Positions 26,814 to 34,692 of a DNA stretch of 64,000 nt are shown in pieces (positions within the stretch are counted from its first letter, which is position 1; each line of letters starts with the position of its first letter). Made by a program: the position numbers and the translations under genes. Origin of the DNA: Flavobacterium sangjuense (GTDB taxonomy: Bacteria; Bacteroidota; Bacteroidia; Flavobacteriales; Flavobacteriaceae); the NCBI RefSeq assembly GCF_004797125.1, contig NZ_CP038810.1, positions 1,426,001 to 1,490,000 of the forward strand, given 5' to 3'. Below the pieces are notes generated by a model. The model worked only from the letters and a program-made list of their open reading frames with translations, ran no database searches and was not told where the DNA came from.

Positions 26814-27833
26814 TTATAATGCGGATTTTACAGTTTTTATAATTCTTGAAGCAATTTTGTATGGGTCACCATTAGATGCAGGTCTTCTATCTTCAAGATA
26901 ACCTTTCCATCCTCTTTGTACTGTTGCAATTGGAATTCTAATTGAAGCTCCTCTGTCTGAAACACCATAAGAAAAATCATGAATTGAAGCCGTTTCGTGC
27001 TTACCCGTTAATCTTTGATCATTATAGGCGCCATAAACCGCTATATGCTCGAGAACTACTGGTCGGAAAGCCTCGCATATTTTATCGTAAACAGCTTTGT
27101 CACCACATGTTCTTAATACAGAATTAGAGAAGTTAGCGTGCATACCAGAACCATTCCAGTCCATATCTTTTCCTAGAGGTTTTGGATGGTATTCAATATA
27201 GTAACCATATTTTTCGGTCAAACGATCTAATAAGTATCGTGCAACCCAAATTTCATCTCCTGCTTTTTTGGCTCCTTTAGCAAATAATTGAAACTCCCAT
27301 TGTCCACAAGCAACTTCCTGATTAATACCTTCAAAGTTTAACCCAGCTGCAATGCATAAATCAGCATGCTCTTCAACTAATTTTCTTCCGTGAGTATTTT
27401 TTCCGCCAACTGAGCAGTAGTATAAACCTTGTGGTGCTGGATAACCTCCAATAGGGAATCCTAATGGTAATTGAGTTTTAGTATCCATGATGAAATACTC
27501 TTGTTCAAATCCAAACCAGAAATCATCATTATCATCATCAATTGTTGCTCTACCGTTAGATGAGTGCGGAGTTCCATCAGCATTCAAAACTTCACACATT
27601 ACCAAGTATCCGTTTATTCGAGTTGGATCCGGATAAATAGCAACCGGTACTAAAACACAATCTGACGAACCTCCATCAGCTTGTTTTGTGGATGATCCAT
27701 CAAATGACCAATTCTCAATTTCTGCTATAGTTCCTTTAAAATTTTCATGCTCTTCTACTTTGGTTTTACTTCTTAAATTTTGTGTTGGCTCGTAACCATC
27801 TAACCAAAGATATTCTAATTTTATTTTAGCCAT
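26814..27833 (-). CDS. glnA: Glutamine synthetase, short GSII-like type
   Basis: Makes glutamine from glutamate, ammonia and ATP in the cytoplasm. The 339-residue length, the N-terminal beta-grasp domain (LEYLWLDGYEPTQNLRSKTKV), WSFDGSSTKQADGGSSD, FGFEQEYFIMD, the ATP-binding stretch KDMDWNGSGMHANFS and the C-terminal DRRPASNGDPYKI are those of the GSII (eukaryote-like) group rather than the 470-residue GSI. It diverges from the GSIII gene; both have a TTTG-N18-TAnnTTTG promoter in the shared 263-bp gap, suggesting coordinated nitrogen control. Confidence 0.92.
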   Translation of the reverse strand: MAKIKLEYLWLDGYEPTQNLRSKTKVEEHENFKGTIAEIENWSFDGSSTKQADGGSSDCVLVPVAIYPDPTRINGYLVMCEVLNADGTPHSSNGRATIDDDNDDFWFGFEQEYFIMDTKTQLPLGFPIGGYPAPQGLYYCSVGGKNTHGRKLVEEHADLCIAAGLNFEGINQEVACGQWEFQLFAKGAKKAGDEIWVARYLLDRLTEKYGYYIEYHPKPLGKDMDWNGSGMHANFSNSVLRTCGDKAVYDKICEAFRPVVLEHIAVYGAYNDQRLTGKHETASIHDFSYGVSDRGASIRIPIATVQRGWKGYLEDRRPASNGDPYKIASRIIKTVKSAL

Positions 27834-27868
27834 ATTATATAAATTAATTTGTAATTGTAACTCAATAG

Positions 27869-27898
27869 CAAAAATAGAATAATTTTTTATTTGGCAAA
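27869..27898 (-). promoter_or_regulatory. Promoter of the GSII-type gene
   Basis: On the minus strand TTTG (27898-27895), an 18-nt spacer, then TATTTTTG (27876-27869). This matches the Bacteroidota -33/-7 consensus and ends 35 bp before the start codon. Confidence 0.6.
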
Positions 27899-28020
27899 TA
27901 TTAGAGGGTATTTATTATTATAGTAACAAATATTTTTGCTAGAACGGTATTTTTAATGGGGGTAAATTGATAAAATATCATTTTTTTTGTCAAAAAAATA
28001 TAATTTAACAATATTAAAGA

Positions 28021-28050
28021 TTTGTTTTTAGACATAGTTTGTTACTTTTG
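28021..28050 (+). promoter_or_regulatory. Promoter of the GSIII gene
   Basis: TTTG (28021-28024), an 18-nt spacer, then TACTTTTG (28043-28050), the same element spacing as the divergent GSII promoter, 46 bp before the start codon. Confidence 0.65.
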
Positions 28051-28096
28051 CTTTTTAATTTTAAAACTATATTAAAACTATTTAAAATTTGAGTTT

Positions 28097-30286
28097 ATGG
28101 CAACATTACGTTTTCAGGCATTAAAAGATGCATCAGGTAGAAAACCTGTAAAGTTTGAAGAATCCGGAAGAAAATCAGATCTTTTTGGTTCAAATGTATT
28201 TAATGATAAAGCGATGAAGCAGTTCTTAACTGCAGATGCGCACAAAGGTGTAAAAGACGCGGTGCAGCACGGAACTAAAATTGATAGAAAGCTTGCCGAT
28301 TACATTGCGATGGGAATGAAAGAATGGGCTTTGACAAAAGGGGTAACTCATTATACACATTGGTTTCAACCATTGACAGGAACAACTGCTGAAAAACATG
28401 ATGCCTTTTTTGAAACTTCTTATGATGGTTTAGAAGTTTTTGAAAAATTTGGTGGTGGCCAATTAGTACAACAAGAACCAGATGCTTCTTCTTTTCCAAA
28501 TGGCGGAATCAGAAATACATTCGAAGCGCGTGGATATACTGCTTGGGATCCAACTTCTCCGGCATTTATTTTTGGAACAACTTTGTGTATTCCTACTGTT
28601 TTCATCTCCTATACAGGTGAAGCTTTAGATTATAAAACACCACTTTTGCGTGCGTTAAATGCAGTTGATGAAGCCGCTGTTGACGTTTGCAAATATTTTG
28701 ATAAAAACGTAAAAAAAGTAACAGCCACTTTAGGTTGGGAACAAGAATATTTTTTGGTTGATGCTTCTTTGGCAAATTCCCGTCCGGATATCGTTATGAC
28801 AGGCAGAACTTTACTTGGTCATACTTCGGCAAAAGGACAACAATTAGATGATCATTATTTTGGTTCAATTCCATCTCGTGCTCTAAATTATATGAGAGAG
28901 TTGGAAGAAGAATGTATGTTACTCGGAATTCCGGTTAAAACGCGTCATAACGAAGTAGCGCCAAACCAATTTGAGCTGGCTCCAATTTTTGAAGAAACCA
29001 ATTTAGCTGTTGACCATAATTCACTATTAATGGATGTAATGTCAAAAGTGGGTGAGCGCCATGATTTTAAAGTGCTGTTCCATGAAAAACCTTTTCAAGG
29101 TGTAAACGGTTCAGGGAAACATAACAACTGGTCAATGGCAACGGATACTGGAGTAAACTTGCTTTCTCCGGGAAAAACACCAATGAGCAACTTACAATTC
29201 TTGTCGTTTTTTATTAATACAATAAAAGCAGTTCAGGAATATGAAGAATTACTTCGCGCAGCCATTGCAACAGCGAGTAACGATCATAGATTAGGAGCAA
29301 ATGAAGCACCACCGGCCATTATCTCAGTTTTCATCGGACAACAATTGACAAAAGTTTTAGCTGAATTAGAAAGTGTAACAAAAGGGAAGTTATCTCCGGA
29401 AGAAAAAACAGATTTAAAACTGAATGTTGTAGGTAAGATTCCGGAAGTAATTTTGGATAATACCGATAGAAACAGAACATCGCCTTTTGCCTTTACCGGA
29501 AATAAATTTGAGTTCCGTGCTGTGGGCTCATCTGCAAACTGCGCTAATGCGATGACAACTCTGAATTCTATTGTGGCCAAACAATTAATAGATTTCAAAA
29601 AAGAAGTAGATGCCTTAATTGAGAAAAAAGATTTAAAGAAAGACGAAGCGATTTTTAATGTATTGAGAGAATATATTAAAGAGACAAAAAATATCCTTTT
29701 TGAAGGTGATGGTTATAGCGAAGCTTGGGAAAAAGAAGCCAAAAGACGTGGATTGAGCAATCATAAAACAACACCAACGGCTTTGAAAGCTAAGGTTTCT
29801 AAAAAAGCATTGGATTTATTCAAAGATTTGAATGTAATGAATCACGTTGAAGTGGAAGCGCGTTACGAAATTGAATTGGAAGAATACACTAAGAAAATCC
29901 AAATTGAAGGAAGAGTTCTTGGAGATATTGCACGTAATCATGTTATTCCAACAGCGATTCGCTACCAAAATACGCTGATTGAAAACGCTCGCGGATTGAA
30001 AGAAATATTCGGAAAAGATTTCGAAAAACTAGCTAAAGAACAAATCTCTTTAATCAAAGAAATCTCTGGTCACATTGAAGGAATTAATTCTAATGTCGAA
30101 GCAATGACCGAAGCACGTAAAAAAGCTAATGCCTTAACCGATGCTCAGAAAATGGCAGAATCATATTGCGACAAAGTAAAACCATACTTTGATGTAATCA
30201 GAGCGCATTGCGATAAACTGGAACTTTTGGTTGATGACGAAATTTGGACATTGACAAAATACAGAGAGTTACTGTTTACTAGATAA
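28097..30286 (+). CDS. glnN: Glutamine synthetase group III
   Basis: A 729-residue GSIII enzyme, the large double-ring type common in Bacteroidota and cyanobacteria. Visible motifs: THWFQPLTGTTAEKHDAF, GWEQEYFLVD (metal-site Glu), KTRHNEVAPNQFELAPIFEE, HEKPFQGVNGSGKHNNWS (ATP/glutamate site) and NRTSPFAFTGNKFEFRAVGS. The helical C terminus (about residues 560-729) is the family's extra domain. Same reaction as the neighbouring GSII-type enzyme, so the cell has two unrelated-length glutamine synthetases side by side, probably used under different nitrogen supply. Confidence 0.95.
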   Translation: MATLRFQALKDASGRKPVKFEESGRKSDLFGSNVFNDKAMKQFLTADAHKGVKDAVQHGTKIDRKLADYIAMGMKEWALTKGVTHYTHWFQPLTGTTAEKHDAFFETSYDGLEVFEKFGGGQLVQQEPDASSFPNGGIRNTFEARGYTAWDPTSPAFIFGTTLCIPTVFISYTGEALDYKTPLLRALNAVDEAAVDVCKYFDKNVKKVTATLGWEQEYFLVDASLANSRPDIVMTGRTLLGHTSAKGQQLDDHYFGSIPSRALNYMRELEEECMLLGIPVKTRHNEVAPNQFELAPIFEETNLAVDHNSLLMDVMSKVGERHDFKVLFHEKPFQGVNGSGKHNNWSMATDTGVNLLSPGKTPMSNLQFLSFFINTIKAVQEYEELLRAAIATASNDHRLGANEAPPAIISVFIGQQLTKVLAELESVTKGKLSPEEKTDLKLNVVGKIPEVILDNTDRNRTSPFAFTGNKFEFRAVGSSANCANAMTTLNSIVAKQLIDFKKEVDALIEKKDLKKDEAIFNVLREYIKETKNILFEGDGYSEAWEKEAKRRGLSNHKTTPTALKAKVSKKALDLFKDLNVMNHVEVEARYEIELEEYTKKIQIEGRVLGDIARNHVIPTAIRYQNTLIENARGLKEIFGKDFEKLAKEQISLIKEISGHIEGINSNVEAMTEARKKANALTDAQKMAESYCDKVKPYFDVIRAHCDKLELLVDDEIWTLTKYRELLFTR

Positions 30287-30318
30287 ATATTATTAGTAGC
30301 TATTCCTGCTGTTCGCTG

Positions 30319-30373
30319 TATCTTTTTATAAATTGCCACGGGTTTTAACCCGTGGACAATTTATAAAAAGGAT
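30319..30373. repeat. Long REP-like palindrome
   Basis: CTTTTTATAAATTG + CCACGGGTT pairs with AACCCGTGG + CAATTTATAAAAAG, with one bulged A and a TT loop: about 23 bp of stem. The GC-rich inner CCACGGGTT/AACCCGTGG core resembles REP palindromes associated with IS200/RAYT-type transposases in other bacteria, but no transposase is in the window. Confidence 0.75.
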
Positions 30374-30391
30374 GCCGCTTCCATCAGGGCT

Positions 30392-30424
30392 AAAAAATCC
30401 CGTTCATTGAGCGGGATTTTTTTT
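30392..30424 (+). terminator. Hairpin terminator after the GSIII gene
   Basis: AAAAATCCCG and CGGGATTTTT form a stem around TTCATTGAG and are followed by more T. It lies about 105 bp after the stop codon, downstream of the REP-like palindrome. Confidence 0.8.
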
Positions 30425-30520
30425 CACCGTTACTAAATGTAATTTTTTTCTACATATTCTTGGTCTTATTTTTGATTACTCCAAACATTTTTACGTAACT
30501 TTCGATTGTTTTTTTAACCT

Positions 30521-31408
30521 ATGAAAACATATTTTAGTTTTTTTTTCTTTTTAATTTCAATAGTCACTTGCTATGCTCAAGAGAAATTCACTGTGTATTT
30601 TGAGAGTAATAAGTTTGAATTAAATACCAAAGAAAACACAAAACTAAGTGCCTGGATTTCCGAAAACAAGAACAATAAAATAGTAGCCATTCACGGTTTT
30701 ACAGACGAAGACGGAACCAGTGGTTTCAACGATACTTTAGCCCAAAAACGCGTAAATTGTATTTTTAATACGGTCAAAAACCAAATCAAAATCAGAGAAG
30801 ATTTTAAGACCAGAAGTTTTGGCGAAAGCTTTGAACAATCCAAAAACAAAGCAGAAAATCGCAGAGTTATCATTTATTATATACTCGAAAAAGACTTAGC
30901 ACGCGAAGATGAAATCCTCGGAATTAGAAAGGAAATCGTCGAAGAAAAACCCAAGCCGGAAATAGTTTATCCCGAAAAATTAGTCTTCGAAAATCCAAAC
31001 GGAACCAAGTCTGAATTTAAACTCGACCGCGCTTTTATGAAGAAAGTCGGGGAAGCCAAATCGGGAGAAAAACTCAAAATCGAAAACCTGAATTTTGTTA
31101 TCAACACGTTTGCAGTTGTTAATGAATCCCGCGGAAAAATGTATGAGTTGCTTTTGGTACTTCAAAAAAATCCAAATTTGAAAATCGAAATTCATGGACA
31201 TTTGTGCTGCATGCCTGTTGACAGAGCCGATTTGTCAACGCAACGCGCCAAAGCCATTTATAATTTTTTAGTGCATAATGAAATCCAAAAAGAGCGCTTG
31301 TCTTATAAAGGTTTTGGAAGTTCACAACCCATTCATCCATTGCCCGAAAAAGATGAAAACGAACGTGCTGCCAATCGAAGAGTAGAAATTTTAATTGTAG
31401 AAAATTAA
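30521..31408 (+). CDS. Double OmpA-domain envelope protein, paralogue 1
   Basis: A 295-residue protein: signal peptide (TYFSFFFFLISIVTCYAQ), a first OmpA/MotB-like domain (about residues 25-130, VYFESNKFELNTKENTKLSAW...RRVIIYY), a charged linker, and a second OmpA-like domain (about 185-295) with IEIHGHLCCMPVDRADLSTQRAKAIYNFL and ANRRVEILIVEN. Such domains bind peptidoglycan diaminopimelate and tether the envelope. A Cys-Cys pair after the His-Gly-His strand is shared with the two following paralogues. It is first of three tandem genes. Confidence 0.82.
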   Translation: MKTYFSFFFFLISIVTCYAQEKFTVYFESNKFELNTKENTKLSAWISENKNNKIVAIHGFTDEDGTSGFNDTLAQKRVNCIFNTVKNQIKIREDFKTRSFGESFEQSKNKAENRRVIIYYILEKDLAREDEILGIRKEIVEEKPKPEIVYPEKLVFENPNGTKSEFKLDRAFMKKVGEAKSGEKLKIENLNFVINTFAVVNESRGKMYELLLVLQKNPNLKIEIHGHLCCMPVDRADLSTQRAKAIYNFLVHNEIQKERLSYKGFGSSQPIHPLPEKDENERAANRRVEILIVEN

Positions 31409-31409
31409 C

Positions 31410-32315
31410 ATGCAAAAGATTTATATACTCTGTATTTCACTATTTTCGTTATATGGTTTTGGCCAAAATAAGCTTGATGTTTTTTTTGATTTCAATAAAG
31501 ATGTCCCAAATGAAGCATCACAAATTAAAATAGACCAATGGGTTTTAGATAATAAAACAGCTGAAATCACCAAAGTTTTAGGCTATTGCGATAGTGTTGA
31601 CGACAGTAAGTATAACAAAGACTTAGCCATGCGAAGAGTGAATTCGATAGTGGAGTTTTTAACTAAAAACAATATAAAAGTTTCGGATAAAGTAGCGCTA
31701 AAATCATTTGGTGAGGATTTTAAATATTCTAAAAATCAAAGTGAGAACAGGAAAGTAGAAGTGTTTTACAATCTGATAAAAGAAAAAAATACAGAGACAA
31801 AAAATGTGCAAACAATTCCTGATGGTCCTTTTGGAAGAGGACGAGCTAAAGAAGTTGCGGCTCCTGAAACAAAAGAAGAGGAAGACATATTAGAGGTTGC
31901 CGATAAGGTTGCACTTGTTGAAGAAGAAAGAGCAACATTAGAATCAAAATTTGATAAAGCCAAAAAAGGCGATTTAGTTAGAATAAATAATATCAATTTT
32001 TATTTTAATTCCGAAAGAGTGATGGATGAATCGCTGCCGCTTTTGGATGAATTGCTTGATATTATGATGAATAATCCAAAGATGGTAATTGAAATTCACG
32101 GACATATTTGCTGTAATCCAAATCCGAATGACACCAAATTATCCTATAGAAGAGCTTTGGTTATTCTGAAATACTTGACAAAATACGGAGTTAATATAGA
32201 TCGATTAGCGTTCAGAGGTTACGGAAGCAATAATCCGATTTATAAGATACCAGAAAGAAATGTAAAAGAAAGAGCTGCCAACCGCAGAGTAGAAATCTTA
32301 ATTGTAAATAAATAA
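31410..32315 (+). CDS. Double OmpA-domain envelope protein, paralogue 2
   Basis: A 301-residue paralogue of the preceding gene. Signal peptide ends LYGFGQ. First domain: DVFFDFNKDVPNEASQIKIDQWVLDN...ENRKVEVFYNL. An acidic linker (EEEDILEVADKVALVEEE) follows, then a second domain with EIHGHICCNPNPNDTKLSYRRALVIL and AANRRVEILIVNK. It starts 1 nt after the stop of paralogue 1 and shares one base with the start of paralogue 3, so all three are co-transcribed. Sequence divergence between the copies is substantial, so the duplication is old. Confidence 0.82.
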   Translation: MQKIYILCISLFSLYGFGQNKLDVFFDFNKDVPNEASQIKIDQWVLDNKTAEITKVLGYCDSVDDSKYNKDLAMRRVNSIVEFLTKNNIKVSDKVALKSFGEDFKYSKNQSENRKVEVFYNLIKEKNTETKNVQTIPDGPFGRGRAKEVAAPETKEEEDILEVADKVALVEEERATLESKFDKAKKGDLVRINNINFYFNSERVMDESLPLLDELLDIMMNNPKMVIEIHGHICCNPNPNDTKLSYRRALVILKYLTKYGVNIDRLAFRGYGSNNPIYKIPERNVKERAANRRVEILIVNK

Positions 32316-33085
32316 TGAAATTAAAAATCGTCGTATTGTTTTTTCTGGTTTCTCTCAAATCGTTGGGGCAAAAACAAGTGGAAGTCTTTTTTGATTTCAA
32401 TAAAGATTTTCCAAATCCAACGTCCATTTTGACACTCAACGAATGGATTGCCAAAAACAAAGAGATTGAAATTACCAAATTGTTAGGCTTTTGCGATAGT
32501 ATTGATACCAAAAACTATAACAAACATCTGGCCGAAAGACGTATCGAGAGTGTACGTGAATTATTGGAAAAAAGCGGTTTAAAGTTCAGCAAAAATCTGG
32601 ATAAGATAGCTTATGGTAAAGATTTTAAACAATCCAAAGTTCAGGCAGAGAACAGAAGAGTGACTATTTTTTATTCGGAAATCGCTCCGAAAATTGTCGA
32701 AAGCGAATTCACCAGGCAAATGCGAAATTCGAAAGTAGGCGAAACCGTTAAGTTACCTAATATTTATTTCTTCAATAATTCGGCGCGTATTGTACCAAAG
32801 TCAGAAACTAGTTTGTATGATTTGCTTTGCGCTATGCAGGAAAACCCGAAACTTAAAATTGAAATACAAGGCCATATTTGTTGTCAAATGGTTAATGATG
32901 TAGCCAATATTTCCACGGCTCGAGCCCGGGCAATTTACAATTATTTGTTGCGGAATAAAATCGACAGAAAAAGGATGAAGTTCGTGGGTTATGGTGTGTT
33001 GCGACCTATTCATAAAATTCCAGAGCAAAACCAAGCAGAAGAAGATGAAAACCGTCGCGTAGAAATTCTAATCGTTGAGAAATAA
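32315..33085 (+). CDS. Double OmpA-domain envelope protein, paralogue 3
   Basis: A 256-residue paralogue with a signal peptide (KLKIVVLFFLVSLKSLGQ), a first domain (EVFFDFNKDFPNPTSILTLNEWIAKN) and a second domain carrying EIQGHICCQMVNDVANISTARARAIYNYL and NRRVEILIVEK. It has a shorter linker than the other two. Here the family's GHG/GHL strand reads QGHICC. It ends 35 bp before the purM-like gene; a TAnnTTTG box in the gap suggests that gene has its own promoter. Confidence 0.82.
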   Translation: MKLKIVVLFFLVSLKSLGQKQVEVFFDFNKDFPNPTSILTLNEWIAKNKEIEITKLLGFCDSIDTKNYNKHLAERRIESVRELLEKSGLKFSKNLDKIAYGKDFKQSKVQAENRRVTIFYSEIAPKIVESEFTRQMRNSKVGETVKLPNIYFFNNSARIVPKSETSLYDLLCAMQENPKLKIEIQGHICCQMVNDVANISTARARAIYNYLLRNKIDRKRMKFVGYGVLRPIHKIPEQNQAEEDENRRVEILIVEK

Positions 33086-33089
33086 ATTT

Positions 33090-33097
33090 TATCTTTG
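33090..33097 (+). promoter_or_regulatory. Candidate -7 box (TATCTTTG)
   Basis: Matches TAnnTTTG, 23 bp before the purM-like start codon. The upstream -33 partner was not seen. Confidence 0.4.
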
Positions 33098-33120
33098 CGG
33101 CACACAACTAACTACAACAA

Positions 33121-34299
33121 ATGAGTTCCGATAACAGTCAACGTTACAATCTTCGTGGAGTTTCGGCTTCCAAAGAAGATGTCCACAACGCTATTAAAAA
33201 CATCGACAAAGGATTATTTCCCAAAGCTTTTTGCAAAATTGTTCCCGATTATCTGACTAATGATGACAATTATTGTCTCATTATGCATGCCGATGGTGCC
33301 GGAACAAAATCGTCTTTAGCGTATTTGTATTGGAAAGAAACCGGCGATATTTCCGTTTGGAAGGGCATAGCGCAGGATGCTTTGATTATGAATATTGACG
33401 ATTTACTTTGCGTTGGAGCGACTGATAATATCATGCTTTCCTCTACCATCGGAAGAAACAAAAACCTGATTCCGGGTGAAGTCCTTTCTGCGATTATCAA
33501 CGGAACCGAAGAATTGATTGCCGAGCTAAAGACTTTTGGTGTAACCATTCATTCAACTGGCGGTGAAACTGCCGATGTTGGCGATTTGGTCAGAACCATA
33601 ATCGTAGATTCAACCGTTACTGCCCGAATGAAACGCAGCGATGTGATTGACAATGCGAATATCAAAGCCGGCGACGTAATTGTTGGTTTGGCTTCTTTCG
33701 GTCAGGCCAAATATGAAAAAAGTTATAACGGCGGAATGGGAAGCAACGGATTAACATCGGCACGTCATGATGTTTTTGCCAAATATCTTGCCGATAAATA
33801 CCCGGAAAGTTTTGACAGTTCGGTGCCAAATGATTTGGTTTATTCCGGAAACACAAAACTCACGGACGAAGTAAAAAACTCTCCAATTGACGCCGGAAAA
33901 CTAGTGTTATCTCCAACGCGAACTTACGCGCCAATTATCAAAGAAATTTTAAGCAAATACACTCCAAACGACATTCACGGAATGGTGCATTGTTCTGGTG
34001 GAGCGCAAACCAAAGTGCTGCATTTTGTGGATAATGTTCATGTGATAAAAGACAATTTATTTCCGGCGCCACCACTTTTTAAATTGATACAGGAACAATC
34101 AAAAACGGATTGGAAAGAAATGTACCAAGTCTTTAACTGCGGTCACCGTATGGAATTATATGTTCCTAACGAAATTTCCCAGGACATTATCAAAATCTCA
34201 AAATCTTTTGGCGTTGATGCCCAAATTGTGGGTAGAGTAGAAGCCAGTGAAAACAAGAAACTCACTATTGAAAGTGAGTTTGGGAAGTTTGAGTATTAG
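33121..34299 (+). CDS. purM: AIR synthase (phosphoribosylformylglycinamidine cyclo-ligase), long Bacteroidota type
   Basis: Fifth step of purine synthesis: FGAM to AIR with ATP. The 392-residue protein has the PurM fold: MHADGAGTKSSLAYLYWKETGD, GIAQDALIMNIDDLLCVGA (metal/ATP loop), HSTGGETADVGDLVRTIIVDSTVTAR, GDVIVGLASFGQAKYE, and HGMVHCSGGAQTKVL in the C-terminal domain. It is longer than the usual about 345 residues and diverged from classical PurM, as is common in Bacteroidota. It is alone at this place, following the OmpA triplet. Confidence 0.85.
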   Translation: MSSDNSQRYNLRGVSASKEDVHNAIKNIDKGLFPKAFCKIVPDYLTNDDNYCLIMHADGAGTKSSLAYLYWKETGDISVWKGIAQDALIMNIDDLLCVGATDNIMLSSTIGRNKNLIPGEVLSAIINGTEELIAELKTFGVTIHSTGGETADVGDLVRTIIVDSTVTARMKRSDVIDNANIKAGDVIVGLASFGQAKYEKSYNGGMGSNGLTSARHDVFAKYLADKYPESFDSSVPNDLVYSGNTKLTDEVKNSPIDAGKLVLSPTRTYAPIIKEILSKYTPNDIHGMVHCSGGAQTKVLHFVDNVHVIKDNLFPAPPLFKLIQEQSKTDWKEMYQVFNCGHRMELYVPNEISQDIIKISKSFGVDAQIVGRVEASENKKLTIESEFGKFEY

Positions 34300-34304
34300 T
34301 TCTA

Positions 34305-34526
34305 TTAACTTTTAGATTTTAAGGTATAGACTCCGCCTGCAAAAAGCAGAATCGCAGCTCCAATATACATATAACCCTGTTGTTTACTGGATTCATTGGA
34401 AACATCTATTTTCATTCCTAAAAAAATAATCTGAGCTGTATTGTCAGCAATTTTATTTATCCCGATATAGGCTAATGACAAGCTCAATATGATTAATGCT
34501 GCTCCGATAAGTTTTGTTGTGTTCAT
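34305..34526 (-). CDS. Small two-helix membrane protein
   Basis: A 73-residue protein from ATG 34526: TTKLIGAALIILSLSLAYIGINKIAD is one membrane helix and YMYIGAAILLFAGGVYTL the second. The pattern resembles DUF3185-like small membrane proteins, but I am not certain. A start at 34550 would add eight polar residues. It is convergent with purM (5-bp gap). Function unknown. Confidence 0.6.
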   Translation of the reverse strand: MNTTKLIGAALIILSLSLAYIGINKIADNTAQIIFLGMKIDVSNESSKQQGYMYIGAAILLFAGGVYTLKSKS

Positions 34527-34618
34527 TTGGATATTGTATAGTTTATCCAAATGTAACTTGTAAATCGTGTCTTTCGGTTACAGAATTTTGGTTAAATCTT
34601 TAAAAATTTACGAAATAA

Positions 34619-34688
34619 TTATCCGATTCTTACCGAAGTCATACCAAACTACCCGCCAATAATTTATCATTAAACAACGATAGTTCTT
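34619..34688 (-). pseudogene. Decayed copy of the 3' end of the DOPA-dioxygenase-type gene
   Basis: About 70 bp matches the last about 70 bp, including the stop codon, of the gene at 38097-38927: shared blocks are CCGAAGTCAT, AAACTACC, a 20-base block GCCAATAATTTATCATTAAA and CGATAGTTCTT. About ten substitutions and a 1-bp deletion break the frame. No other part of the gene is present here. It abuts the stop codon of the T9SS protein at 34693. Confidence 0.75.
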
Positions 34689-34692
34689 TTAA

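Noticed and set aside
30145..30339. Minus-strand ORF over the end of the GSIII gene and the palindrome
   Set aside because: Antisense shadow of GSIII; no family similarity.
34619..34688. Possible small RNA or attachment core without gene origin
   Set aside because: The match to the end of the dioxygenase gene, including its stop, explains the sequence better.
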